Assembly: GCF_008831285.2 (NCBI RefSeq)
Contig: NC_045138.2
Span: 4,863,205 to 4,927,204, forward strand
Direction of reading: 5' to 3'
DNA: 64,000 bases
Origin: Nymphaea colorata
Taxonomy: Eukaryota; Streptophyta; Magnoliopsida; Nymphaeales; Nymphaeaceae
The notes under the pieces are model-generated. The model did no database searches, had not been told where the DNA came from, and was given only the letters and a program-made list of their open reading frames with translations. This document shows positions 38,869 through 50,385 of this stretch, one piece after another. Each line of letters opens with the position of its first letter. The stretch's first letter is position 1. Position numbers and translations under genes: made by a program.

Positions 38869-39089
38869 TGGGGTGCTTACTTACATTGTTAGGGATGTTC
38901 ACCAATGGTTGTCGAAGACTAATGTCAACAAATTTTTGTTGTTTTCTCTCTCCTTGAGTACTATTCTCATAAAATGGTTCAACTTTATGTCACGAGTAAC
39001 AAAGAATTTTTTCAAATGGGGTTCATAACATTTGAACCCTTTCTTTTTACTTGAATATCCAAGAAAAATACATTTCATAACTCTTTTTT

Positions 39090-40030
39090 CTAATTTATTC
39101 CTAAATTTTTCTTGGACATGGACAACACATTTGCATCCAAAAACTTTTTAATAGAAACTGATTTTTTAAGAAGCAGCTGAATTATTGGAATTTGATCGTT
39201 AATGCTCGAATTGGGTATTCTATTTGCTATATAACATATGGTTCCTATTGCTTCAGACCAAAAATAGATGGGGACATTCATGTTCATCATTAGGGACCCA
39301 GCAATATTAAGCAATTGTCGATTCTTACGTTTGACGACTCCATTCTATTGGGGAGTACCGGCACAAGTGAGTTGAGGTAATATGCCTTTCTTTTTCATGA
39401 AATCATCAAGAACTTGATTGACATACTCTCCTCCATTATCAAACCTTAATTTTTTTATTTTGGTCTCATATTGTGTGTAAACAAGCTCATAATATTCTTC
39501 AAAAGTTTTGGCAACATCACTCTTATTTTTGAGAAAATAAAGCCAAGTCATGTGAGTTTTATCATCAATAAAAGAAATATAGTATTTATATCTAAAATGA
39601 GACTCGACTAGGGTTGGGCCCCAAACATCAGAATGAATTAAATAAAAAAATTAGCAGACCTTTCTCTAGAGTTTTGACAAGGTAATTTAGTTGATTTTGA
39701 GAATTCGCAAGCATCACAAGAATAATCATTAGATTTGACATGTGGAACAAACGACCTACCAGAAAGATGACCGAGCCGAGAGTGCCATAATTTGTACTCA
39801 GATGTCTTTTCTGCTCGAGCCGAGAAAACCAGCATCAATGTTGTCCAGGAATATAGAGCACACAAGATTTTTTATTTGATCAAGATTCTCCAATGCCTTC
39901 TATAGCAATGGGTGTGCCATCAGCCGTGAACACATGACGATTTTTTTCAAGATTAAGATCAACTATTTCAGAGGGATCACCGGTCATGTGATCGGTGGCC
40001 CCAGAGTCAATAATTCATCCTAAATTTTTT
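39090..40030 (-). pseudogene. Copia protease and integrase remains
   Basis: The minus strand shows a protease active-site motif IIDSGATDHMTG near 40015-39980. A GAG-pre-integrase segment (LWHSRLGHLSGRSF, then CDACEFSKSTKLP) lies at about 39795-39690. The integrase core includes FDNGGEYVNQ near 39450, and a TPQ-stop-NGV segment near 39345 has an in-frame TAG. Pieces lie in at least three frames. Confidence 0.82.
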
Positions 40031-40181
40031 GAATGAGTAATGAGAGCATGGTGCGTACCTTCAGACGAATTTTCAATGGGCTGAGTGGGACCAGATTTGT
40101 CTTAGGAAAATGCTGAAAAAAAATTTCCAGCTCCTCACGTGTAATGAAATTTGCTGTGTTGGACGGCTTCCCATTTAACTC

Positions 40182-41045
40182 CTAACATTTTTCTCTAGTG
40201 TGTACAGCTTTTTTGCAATATGAACATTTAAAGCTATTCCTTTCTTTCTGCATGATGGTAACATTTCCACTGCCTTTGATATTAGGTCTAGAATTGTTAG
40301 GCAGCGGCTCAAAACAAGTTTGGTATGCTATCTTTTCGCTTGTTTCTTCAGCAGTTAGATTTTTCTTTTCCAGATTCATAACCTTCCGGCGAGCAACCTC
40401 TCTTTGTATGGTTTGACAAACTTGATTAAAGTTTTGCAAAGGATTTGTCATAAGTAATTGACTCCTAACGCACTCGAATTCAACACCAAGTCCACCAAGG
40501 AAACAGAAGATTCTATCCTCTTCCAAACGTTGTCTATACACATTTGGATCAGTTGTAGCAGGGTGATATTGCATTAATTCCTCCCTTAGACTACGGTGTG
40601 GCTGAGATAAGATTGTATCAACTCGTCTCCCATTGAGATATGAACAAGTTCTAGTTGAATTTGACAAACTCTAGCCAAACTATTTTATTCCCATCTACTT
40701 CTTTTAATGTATCCCAAATATCTTAGTCATTTCATGATAAACAGGCATATTTGAAACACTCGGTTCCAATTAATTTATTAACCAAGACGTAACTAAATCA
40801 TTTTCAGATTGTCATTCATCAAATTTTAGGTCAGATATGTCTGGAGCGGAGATCTTATCGTTAACGTAGCCAATTTTTGATCGCCCACTAAGAAAAAGTC
40901 TTGCTGCTTTGGCCCATCCTAGATAGTTGGATCTGTTTAGAAAAGTCGTGGTGATCTTCAAGGTGTTGTTCTGATCAGCCATAGCCTTTTTTACACCGTC
41001 ACTTGAGTTGCTGCCTTGATCTCCATTGATATGAGATTCAGCCAT
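40182..41045 (-). pseudogene. Copia gag
   Basis: The start codon at 41045 opens MAESHINGDQ and reaches LNRSNYLGWAKAARLFLSGR, a typical copia gag N-terminus. After stops, the frame at 40667-40182 holds the distal gag and a CCHC zinc knuckle, CSYCKKAVHTREKC. Just upstream lies the PBS-like TGGTACGAGAGC (41092-41081), close to the initiator tRNA-Met word TGGTATCAGAGC. Confidence 0.8.
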
Positions 41046-41093
41046 GGTGGAGAAGACTGAATACCAAGATCACAAATGATGCTCTCGTACCAT

Positions 41094-41345
41094 ATTAAGT
41101 TGAGGCAAAAACAGAGAATGTACAGAAAACACAGCAACAAGATTTTACATGGTTCAGCTTAGATGCCTATATTTTCACACATTGGTAGAGATTACAACTG
41201 TTGTTTAAATAGCACTTCAATACAACGGTTAGAAAGGCAAGGAAGGTAGGTTGGGCAGAATGGAGTCTTTCTAAAATTTACATTTTCCTTAGATGACTCC
41301 AACGTTCTCTTTTCCAACGTTCTCCTCAACGGTCCTTGATCTCCA
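41094..41345 (-). repeat. Copia 5' LTR, about 250 bp
   Basis: On the minus strand it starts TGGAGATCAAGG at 41345, carries a CTATTTAAAC TATA-like box, and ends near TTAATA just before the PBS. To its right the duplicated unit C text resumes directly (CCAATCTTGCATG), which fixes the outer boundary. Confidence 0.65.
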
Positions 41346-42694
41346 CCAATCTTGCATGAAATTCCAAGCATCAGGCTCGACGTTGATGATCATTCCAATG
41401 CTTTACTCTCTGCTCCCATCTTGTCAGTCTTATCAGTATTGACTGAAACTTTGATTAACTTTGAAAAAGCGTATTTGCAAACTTGTTGAATCAGGTAATA
41501 AGTACTCTTGTGCCAAGAGGGATGTACCCACCGTTCGAATCGTAAATCTGTGCTGAAGATTTTTTGTTGGATCAAAGATTCTCCTCACCTGCGGCCTCCC
41601 CAAAAGTATAGTCGTCCACTCAACTATAATTTTTATCTTGGAAGCTTCATTCTTGTGTAACTGTTGTGACAAGGAAGTCCTTGTTCACCGTTGCAGCAGG
41701 AACTAATTGATTCATTTTTACCTTGAACGCAACCCACTAGAGGGTTGGAGTACTATCTTATAAGAACTTCAAGCTGTTAAAGGAAAGTTAAAAAGTTTAT
41801 GGTAGCGGTAGCTGCTGGGTTACTGGTGGCAGAGGATGGGATGCCATGAGAAAATAGTTTTCGATCAGCAATTGTCGTGCAGCCTCAGTTTTACCTCACT
41901 AGGTGCATCTTTGGGTATTCAATAACCTTAACTAAAGGTTCCAAACTGATCGAACTTCCATACTTAGCTGCACCGCTTCAGCGATGGAGATGCTTTGGTG
42001 CCACAGTTTTTCTTTTTTGGCTGAGGACCTAGGTATAAACCATCTGTCCCCCATTATTTATTCCAAGATTTGGCCCATACAAGGCCGGTGGCATTGGCCT
42101 TATCGATCAAGAGACCGAGTTACGTGCATTATCCTAGCGTACGTAACGAACGTACGTCGAAGGTGGACCCTACTATCAACATGTGAACATAAAGGGTCAG
42201 GTATCAAAACAACTTTTTATTATTTTTACATATTATAAATGGAGAAATTTTTCAATGGAAATTAATTACTCTTGTAAGACTCAAACTTGACTTAACTGGC
42301 TGAAAGAGTTGACCTAGGCAGCTCAAGCTCAGCTCGTCTAGCGAATGACTTAGCACGACCTTGAACTCAGGCCAAGCTTTAACAAGGCAAGCTCAAGTTA
42401 CTTGGCTTGTTTTTTTAACGCCATTGATGTCTCTAGTTTCTTGTAGAAGCTTGATGACGCATGAAATTACATATACAAAGGTGACATATATAACCAACTT
42501 CGATCGACCGGGGAAATGGCAAAGGATTGAAGTCAGTAGGACAAAGGCATTGTTCATTTCATTGTGATCGTATTTTCTCTTTTGTCAAGGGTAATTTTGT
42601 CTTAATAAAAAAGAAAATTCATTTTCCCATTTTGTCTTTTTCTCAGAGTTTCTTTAGCGCTTATTAAGTTCAATTCGATGGACCATTGGATTGA

Positions 42695-44625
42695 CAATAA
42701 AACGACTTTTGGGAGATAGGCTCCCTTCCATTTATTGAAGAAAAATTAATATATGTACAAGAAGAAAAAAGATGTACAAAATGTTGATCATCAGCTACAA
42801 AAAGAGTTAAAAAAACTCAGGCACGCATAACTCATCATCTGCCCCTAAACCAAAGCCAAATGGCCAAACTACCATCAGAGTAGCTGCTCCTGATTAAAAA
42901 GCAAAAGACATTAACCACAACAGTAGTTGTAGAGCTTAGATAGCATTAGCCACCATCATCCCTCCCATCTCTTTCCCATATTGACGCATCTGCTCACCAG
43001 CCTCTATTGTAGCCAGTTGGCAAAGTACCCTTAAACGTTGGCTGATTGTCCTAATGTGTTGCCATTTTTATTAATATGCCTTCTGCCTTCCAGCATCGCT
43101 CTGAGCCTACACTTTCAGCCTTCATTGTTCGCTATGATTTCAAAATTACCATTAATCTTTCCATAGATTGCAACCAGCCATTCAGCATGTGCAATTCAGC
43201 CTTATCGTCCCTAGAGCCAGCTTCAGTAAGAAAGGCCTCACTAGATTCTATACCTCTCAATCTCTACATGCCCATCACCTTGGTTTTTATGCCCTTCTTG
43301 TAGGTGACAATTTGAAGTACATTGGCTTCCTTGCTTAAGCCTAAGAGACTGCCCTCGCACAGGATTCCAGTCAGCAATTCGTTCATCGTCCTCCAGCTTC
43401 AGTCTTTAAAAAGCCTCCTTAGCAAGCACCAAATGTAGAGAAAATCTGTTAAGTCGTAACTATGGTCACTCTCCCATGTGCCAATTCATTTTTAGACCAC
43501 CACAACTTCCACACCATGATTGGGAATAGCAATATCCAATATTTCCTAAGTCATTTAGCCTTGAGGGGCACCTTTATACTTTGCCATAGGAGCCTACTCT
43601 TGTCAAATTTAGAAATCACCTGCCCCACACCATTTGCAATACCGAACACTTGAGTGGGACATGCAAATTTCTCTCCTCCTCCCTTTTGCATAAGTGGCAT
43701 CTGTATGCCAAATGCACTCGATGTCTTTGTAGTCTATATTGAGTGGCCAGTCTAGTGTGGCTGGCAATGTAAGTAGTCCAACTTGCTCTAGCTGAGATGT
43801 GTCTATTACATATACCCTTTCGCCAGCTTTCCTAACTACCCTTTTGCCTTCTGGCTTCTTAGATCCACTTAGAGCTTAGATCCTTGAGTTATTGGCCATT
43901 ACTAACTAGTTGAATATACCGAGTTGCGGCTAATGCCTGCTCGGCAGAGCTAGTCTTGCCTCACCATATCTTTTACCTCAGCCACTGAAAGCTTCAGCTG
44001 ATCATTATGACACCATAGTCCTCCTCACTCTTTGATTTCACCAAAATTTTGTCATGCCACCAATCTGACCAGAAGAGACCAATTTGCCATCACCAATCTT
44101 CCACCTCACCCAGTTTTCTATTTTTTTCTCAGCTTTTTCCTAAGTTTTTCCAAGCCCAAGAGTCCATCCATGGTTTTCGCACTGTCCATAAACTCTTAGA
44201 TTTAAGATATCTTGCCATGTACCACTGAGCAAAGGGGGTGTCGTTAAGGAAGAGCATAGTCTGCTTGCTAGTAGAGAGTCATTAACATCCTCAAGAAAGT
44301 GTATACCAATCCTTCCTTTCGCTTTGGGCTTGCACAATGAACGTCAGGCTATTTGGTGAATATGCCAGTTGTCTTTAGTATCAGCCCAAAGGAACCGGCG
44401 ATGTGCCTCTCAAGCTTCTTCAAAAGGCAAGCAGAGTTGGGATTTTCAAGGCACCATCTTCTTCTCAAATTTAGCAATCAACCCTGCACAATGCTCCAAA
44501 TTTAAGTTCTCCGTAAAAAGAGGAACACCCATATACTCCAAGGGCAGCTTAACCACCTGCCAGCCACCAATGTTGGCAACTTTTGCCCTAGAAGAGCATC
44601 TACATTAAAGGTAAAGCGAGATGAT
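42695..44625 (-). mobile_element. 5'-truncated LINE in unit C, with 9-bp target duplication
   Basis: The flanks carry TTGGATTGA on both sides (42686-42694 and 44626-44634). On the minus strand the body shows the post-RT region of an L1-type ORF2: LPLEYMGVPLFTENLNLEHC near 44560-44500 and CKPKAKGRIGIHFLEDVNDSLLASRL near 44335-44260. The 3' end has AATAAA and a perfect short hairpin, GGGAG/CTCCC (42711-42725), without poly(A). Many stops. Confidence 0.85.
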
Positions 44626-44985
44626 TTGGATTGAATCTGACTGATTTAAACTTACTTTTTTATACTCAATATGAACTTGTTTGAGAGGCCAACTTGGGCC
44701 GATAAATATATGAGACAATTATTTGAGAATCAGAGCATTGGCACAAACTTTGGTTGTTTGTGACTAAATGAAAAGAACAAGTACTTTCGAACTCTATACA
44801 CATTTTCGATCTGCAATGAGTTGAGACTTAAGTTAGGAATTTTTGTCAAAGAATGGGCCCATTAAATTTTTTAATTTCTAATTGCAAAGCTTCCTCAATT
44901 CAAATATTTGCATAGTCAAATAAATATAAGGAGCTTTTAGATCTGGATTCACAATAGGTACCAAATACATTTAAATATAAATAAG

Positions 44986-45085
44986 NNNNNNNNNNNNNNN
45001 NNNNNNNNNNNNNNNNNNNNNNNNNNNNNNNNNNNNNNNNNNNNNNNNNNNNNNNNNNNNNNNNNNNNNNNNNNNNNNNNNNNNN
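44986..45085. other. Assembly gap, 100 N
   Basis: Exactly 100 unknown bases, a common placeholder for a gap of unknown size. The left side is duplicated unit C text; the right side is already inside ORF1 of an Ogre element. A 5' LTR, leader and ORF1 start are therefore missing here, so the real gap may be several kilobases. Confidence 0.95.
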
Positions 45086-45090
45086 GTCTA

Positions 45091-45470
45091 TTCAGAAACA
45101 CTGATGGATCATTGACAATATTGGAGCAATACCGTCGTTTGATCGAGCAATTGAATGAAGGAAAGATCATTTGGGATTATTGTGATCGTTCATGGGCGTA
45201 CCACACTCTTGGGCCCTTACTTCATAGTCGATTATTGTGCTGATAGATGTATGAGACAGTTCTCTCAAAGGCAGAAGATGGTCTCTGTGCATGCACCAAT
45301 TGGAGCTATTTCCGAATTTGACTTTAGTTCTCCTCAATGGATGGCATTGTTTGCAGTAGCTCGACAAGAATGAAAGACACAAATATCATACACTTGGTTC
45401 ATAGGCCCAGTGGTGAAGAAGGAATATGCTGAGTGGTGGGATGCCAACCGACCACCATCCATCCTTCCCT
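45091..45470 (+). pseudogene. ORF1 C-terminal remnant (PMD-type) of element A
   Basis: An open stretch reading EQYRRLIEQLNEGKIIW and WAYHTLGPL breaks near 45240 and continues in another frame as CMRQFSQRQ...SPQWMAL, then GPVVKKEYAEWWDANRP. In Ogre elements an ORF1 with plant mobile domain precedes gag. Position and style fit, and the companion PMD half is at 1-541. The start is lost in the N gap. Confidence 0.5.
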
Positions 45471-45628
45471 AAAAGTTTTATGTTGTCAACTTTGTATTCC
45501 TTTTGTCGTTGTCATCTTTATTAGTATCTTTGGATGTAACTTTTAAAAACTTGTAATGCAATATGAACCTTCATTTTGTCATCATTTCCGTCCAATAACT
45601 CTATTTTCTTATGTCATAAGGTGAATAC

Positions 45629-46990
45629 TTGAAAGCCAATAAGATGGTTGAAACTAGATCGCAAGCTAAGCAGACTCCTCAAAACGAGGCTTCATCCTCT
45701 GAACTCCGTCCAGAAACACTTGGCCTCCCAGCAATCAAGCCAGAAGCTTACTATATGTTTCGTTTGTTCATGGAGCGATTCATGAAAGAGCAAGAAGAGC
45801 AAAAGGCCTTGATGGTTACTCCAGAGCCGGATAATGAAAAGACTGCCAAGCAAAAAAGAAAGAAGAAAAATAAGTCTTTTGTTGAAAACCAGGATGAAGA
45901 CTATTTGGGTTCAGATTCGGCAACTAGTAAAGAAGAAAAACCCGAACTGTTTTCTCTCATAAAGAAAAAGACAACAAAGAAAAATAAAAAGGGAAAAGAT
46001 GTTATGATAGAAAACAGCCCACCCAAAAGGAAGAGAAAACCTACCAAGAAAGTCAAAAAGACAAAGAAATACATCACTAGCAACAGCTCAGACAGTGAGA
46101 GTTCTGAAGAAAAAGTAAAGGAGATCAAGGGCAAGAAGAAAAGACCAAGCCAGAATTGGTCGAATCAAGTGATGATGAAAGTCCGACTAAGCGCAGATTC
46201 TATGAAATGGAGAAAAGAATGAACAATCTTGAGCTTAGGGGGAAGGGGAAACGTTCATACTCATGTGAGGACTACTACCTTGGCATTGAAGGGGACGAAG
46301 ACATGAAAGGCTTGCCCAGAGAATTCATCAGATATGATGGAACCACTTGTCTACACGTTCATCTTTCAACATTTTTCAATGATTGGTACAAAATTCAGAC
46401 AAATAACAGAGCTTTGTTCTGATATTTTTCAAGAAGTCTTGAAGGCATTGCCGCACAATGGTATAAAGAAAATATCAATCCAATCGAGCTGAAGGAGTTT
46501 GACAAGTTGATTAACATGTTTGTTGAAAGATTTGAACAAAATGCTCCCATGGCTCCAACCCTCAGTACCATTTGCAGTCTTCGTCAGAAACAGGGAGAAA
46601 ATACTTGAGAATTCATCCAAAAATGGATAATTCAATGCAATAAGATGAAGGAGCCCATTTCTGAGACAAAGCCTTGTCACTCATTAGGAAAAATCTTGCC
46701 CAACCCTTGAAAAGTCTCATCCGCAATGCCCCGATCAAAACCTTTGCTGAGTTGGTTGAACAGGCAAAATCGATAGAAGAAGGGATTGAGGAAGGAGATT
46801 TTGATGGAATTATTGCTCCTAAGTACAAAGAAGATGGAAAGAAATGAGGAATGACACAACTGCCTGCACAATTCATAGCCAATGCTGGTATTAGAAAGGA
46901 CCATGATAATAACTACAAGCATGACAAGGGAGTCAGTTTCAAGAAGAACATAGTTTCTCAAAGGCGACGATGAAAGGAAAAATAAACAAC
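45629..46990 (+). pseudogene. Element A gag
   Basis: The first frame (45629-46222) starts MKANKMVETRSQAKQ and is very Lys/Glu-rich with a long basic, disordered segment. The reading frame then shifts at about 46156-46222 into a piece with FIRYDGTTCLHVHLSTFFNDW, the gag core. Further frames continue it (LEGIAAQWY, FVERFEQNAP, LRQKQGEN) with stops at 46420, 46606 and beyond. The gag core fits the retrotransposon gag family PF03732. Confidence 0.78.
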
Positions 46991-47079
46991 CAGGTTGGAG
47001 CTACGACCGGAAATTCACTCATCTGAGCCAGTCTCGGGAGAAGATCCTGGAATACCTTCTCGCCAAAGGAACTATCGTC

Positions 47080-48123
47080 TTGCCAAAAGTATCAGAGCCT
47101 CCGAAAATGATGGGAGGAAATAAAGAAAAACTGTGCAAGTTTCATCGTACCCCTGGTCATGACACTGAGGATTGTTTTGTCCTCAAAAATATTATTCAAG
47201 ACTTTATCAACAAAGATCTCAAGATTTGTGATGATAGCACCCCTGAGATACTAAGGAATCCATTCCCTGACCATGGAAAGGCGGCAGTAGCCATGATCAC
47301 TACAGGCACTCCACTTCCGTACCATCCACAAGAGCACATTCAACCTTATATTGGGAGCAGTTCACACAAAGTCATGGTGGTAGACCAATGTAAGGAACCT
47401 CTAGATTTCATTGCTATGATGAATGGCAGGATAGAAAGTTTGCCCAAGAAACTTCCCATGATTCCAAAGACTTTTATCTTACAAGGCGACGAATCATCAA
47501 ATGACTCCTCAGATGAAGATCCCTGCTATTTGGACGTTCTCCCCTTGGAAAAGCGTATGGATGAGGGAGACTCGATTCAAGATTCTAAAAATCAGTCAAT
47601 TACCTTCTCAAAAAAAGACCTCTCAAAATGGGGATATTTCCATGAAGATGCTCTTTACATCGTTGTTCAGTTCAATGGGATGACGGTGCCACATGTTTTG
47701 GTTTATGAAGGAAGTGGTTTGAATATTTGTCCTGATCTCACGGCTAAAACATTGGGGTTTCATGAAAACAAATATCGTTCTGATAATACCAAGATCTACG
47801 GATACGATGGCCGAGGCATGAACAGCAAAGGTACCCTCGACATGAATGTGATCATTGAAAATACTAGCCATTGCATTGTATTTCATGTGATAGATGTACC
47901 ACCATCATACAACCTGCTTTTGGGACGACCTTGGATCCATCAAGTACGAAGGATCCCATCCACTCTTCATCAATGCCTGAAATGGAATTTTGGTCCATCA
48001 GTCATCACTGTCCGTGCTGAGGATCCGGTCGAGAGGTTGATGCAACCTATGCTCCCTCGGCCAATTGATCTGGTAGATGTACCGAACATAAGAACAACAA
48101 AGGACAGACCTTTGGAAGAATAG
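47080..48123 (+). pseudogene. Element A zinc knuckle and aspartic protease
   Basis: A 347-codon frame. Residues 19-32 form a C-x2-H-x4-H-x4-C knuckle (CKFHRTPGHDTEDC), the variant usual in Tat elements. The protease region is around 195-310: VLVYEGSGLNICPDL at 207-221, then YNLLLGRPWIH. The residue at the position of the catalytic Asp is Tyr209 (TAT; one change from GAT), so the protease should be dead. The frame is a continuation of gag whose own start is uncertain, and it ends at a TAG directly before the next frame. Confidence 0.8.
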
Positions 48124-48369
48124 ATGCAGAACATGGAGATAAGGGAACCATCCGGGAATGCTTATACTATTTCAAGCAATCATGCAAGTTACCAAGAACA
48201 CCTATTGTATGTTCATTTCATGAAAAACCCCAAGGGTTTTCAGTTGCTTCTGAAAGGTGGCTACCGTCCATTCACTGGCCTTGGGAAAAATGAAGATGGC
48301 ATCTTGCAACCGATTAGCATCTCTTTTCAGATGAACATGAGAGGACTGGGATATCATGAAGGAATTTGA
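48124..48369 (+). pseudogene. Element A G-patch-like segment
   Basis: In the same frame as the protease, after a single TAG. It contains GFQLLLKGGYRPFTGLGKNE and later RGLGYHEG, the spacing of a G-patch-like glycine motif found between protease and RT in related elements. An isolated nonsense mutation is the simplest explanation for the split. Confidence 0.6.
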
Positions 48370-48565
48370 AGAAGATCTTGGGGGCTAATAGTATTCACTT
48401 TTGTTCCAAAATCCTCCCATGAATTTTGTAATTTTAAACATCTTTTTGTCTGGTCTCATGAGAGGACCCATTCTATGAACTAAGAACCTTTTTTTTATAT
48501 ATGCAAATGCAAGTAATTTTTTGTTGTCAATTTCGTCCAACTCTTTCCTTTATCCTCTTTACAGG
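48370..48565 (+). other. Putative Ogre intron between protease and RT
   Basis: This is non-coding in all frames and ends in a strong acceptor, CTTTATCCTCTTTACAG, at 48565. Directly after it the RT frame opens (GATGTCGGA...). Ogre elements are known for a spliced intron at this place. A convincing donor was not found; AAGTAATT near 48511 is one option. Confidence 0.45.
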
Positions 48566-50385
48566 ATGTCGGAACTCAATATGTCTCAATTTATTTTTTT
48601 CCACGAAAGTCCCCCCAGAAAGCATTTATCGATCAAGCAGTCGATGAAATGGAACCTATGGCAATACCCGAGTCAGAATTACCAGAATTCACTCAGATTC
48701 AGAAACAAGAACATCTTTCATCTTTGGTGAATGATCCAATTGAAGAAATTAATATTGTAACCATTGAAGATCCTAAAATTCTTCAAATTGGCACCAGTTT
48801 GTCAGTGGATGAGAAGAAAAGATTGATGGACTTTCTTATAAGTAACCAAGAAGCTTTTGCTTGGACTTATGAAGATATGCCAGGCTTAGACCCCCAATTG
48901 GTCGAACATTGTTTGCTCTTAAATCTTAATTACAAGTCGATTAAGCAAAAATTGCGCAAGCTTGACCCTCGACTAGAAGGCCCTGTAAAAGAAGGACTAG
49001 AGGACTTGCTAAAGGCAAAATTTATTTGTGCCATCGATTACCCCGAATGGTTGGCGAACATCGTGGTGGTCCCCAAGAAAAATGGCAAAGTTAGGTTGTG
49101 CATCGACTTTCGAGACTTGAACAAAGCCACACCGAAGGATGATTATCCTCTTCCAAACATTGATCTGTTGGTAGACAGTACTGCAGGCCATGCAATGTTT
49201 TCTTTCATGGATGGATATTCGGGATATAATCAAAACAAATTAGCAGTCAAAGATCAACCTAAGACCGCTTTTACTACACGCTGGGGTACTTTTTGTTACA
49301 CGGTAATGCCATTCAGGTTGAAGAATGCTGGAGCAACCTATCAAAGAGCCATGACCGCCATCTTCCATGACCAGATGCATAAAATCATGGATGCATATAT
49401 CGATGACATATTGATCAAATCCAAGACAAGAGAAAATCACATTGAAACTCTTGCCCAAGTATTCGAGAGGCTTTTACAATACAAGCTTCGCCTGAATCCT
49501 CAAAAATGTGTGTTTGGGGTTGAGTCAGGCAAACTGTTGGGTTTCATGGTTAGTAAGAAGGGAATTGAAATGGATCTTACAAAAGCTAAGGCAATAATTG
49601 ATATGCCACCACCTACCAATATCAAGGAGTTGCGAAGCTTGCAAGGACGAATCCAATCCATCAGACGATTCATTTCTAATTTGGCCATGAGATGCGAGCC
49701 ATTCAACCAGCTACTGAGGAAAGGTGTTAAGTTTGAATGGGGTTTTGAATGCCAACAGTCATTCGAAAGGATCAAGAAATACCTTCTAAATTCACCAATT
49801 CTAAAACCGCCAACGTTGGGCAGACCATTGCTGCTTTACATCACAGTGAATGAGTCAGCATGTGGCGGCTTTTTGGCACAATATGAGGAAGGAAGTCGCA
49901 TCGAACATGCAATCTATTACATTAGCAAGACTTTTGTTCAGTACGAAAAGAAGTACTCTCCAATAGAGAAAACTTGTCTGGCATTGGTTTGGATGTGTCA
50001 GAAGTTGAGACATTATTTATTAGCTTTTGAGGTCCAGATACTCTCCAAACTAAATCCTCTCAAGTACATCTTGGAACAACCATTCCTTAATGGGCGTATC
50101 GAAAAATGGCAAGTTCTGTTGATGCAATATGATCTTGAATATGTGTCTCAAAAGTCAATCAAAGGACAAGCAATTGCGGATCAGTTAGCAGACTTCCCTC
50201 AGTACGAAGAAATCAGAACAAATGATGAGTTTCCAGATGAACATGTACTAAGATTGAAAATGGGTCCGACATTGAAGATGTACTTTGATGGGTCCAGAAA
50301 TATGATGGGAGCAGGCATAGGCATCTTACTCATCACTCCAGAAAGCGAAATGATCTCGTACTCTTTGAAACTTGATTTTCCATGA
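48566..50385 (+). CDS. Element A reverse transcriptase and RNase H
   Basis: Makes cDNA from element RNA in the virus-like particle. The first ATG in the open frame is at 48649, giving 578 residues, but the frame opens at the acceptor at 48566. RT: WLANIVVVPKKNGKVRLCIDFRDLN around 133-157, GYSGYNQ near 190, and the catalytic YIDD at 250-253. RNase H spans about 395-505 (LLYITVNESACGGFLAQ, EKKYSPIEKTCLAL). From about 535 a second RNase H begins (LKMYFDGSRNMMGAGIGIL). A one-base frameshift near 50382 ends the frame inside it. RT itself looks intact. Confidence 0.92.

Larger units (their letters stand above)
37794..41345 (-). mobile_element. Ty1/copia element, 3'-truncated and decayed
   Basis: Minus-strand order is 5' LTR (41345-41094), PBS (41092-41081), gag, protease, integrase, reverse transcriptase. 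RNase H and the 3' LTR are missing because the frame ends at an Ogre LTR at 37793. Frequent stops and frameshifts make it inactive. Confidence 0.88.
32940..44985. repeat. Segmental duplication unit C, expanded by insertions
   Basis: Third copy. Homology to A and B starts near 32940, inside the MULE-type MITE (AATTTCTTAATCGGATA), so the left part of the unit is missing. It is interrupted by the LTR-copia composite (about 35335-41345) and by a LINE (42695-44625). It then ends at the N gap with text (GAGGCCAACTTGGGCCGATA near 44690) that matches unit A. Across the composite about 700 bp of unit sequence present in B (30765-31455) is absent. Confidence 0.8.
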
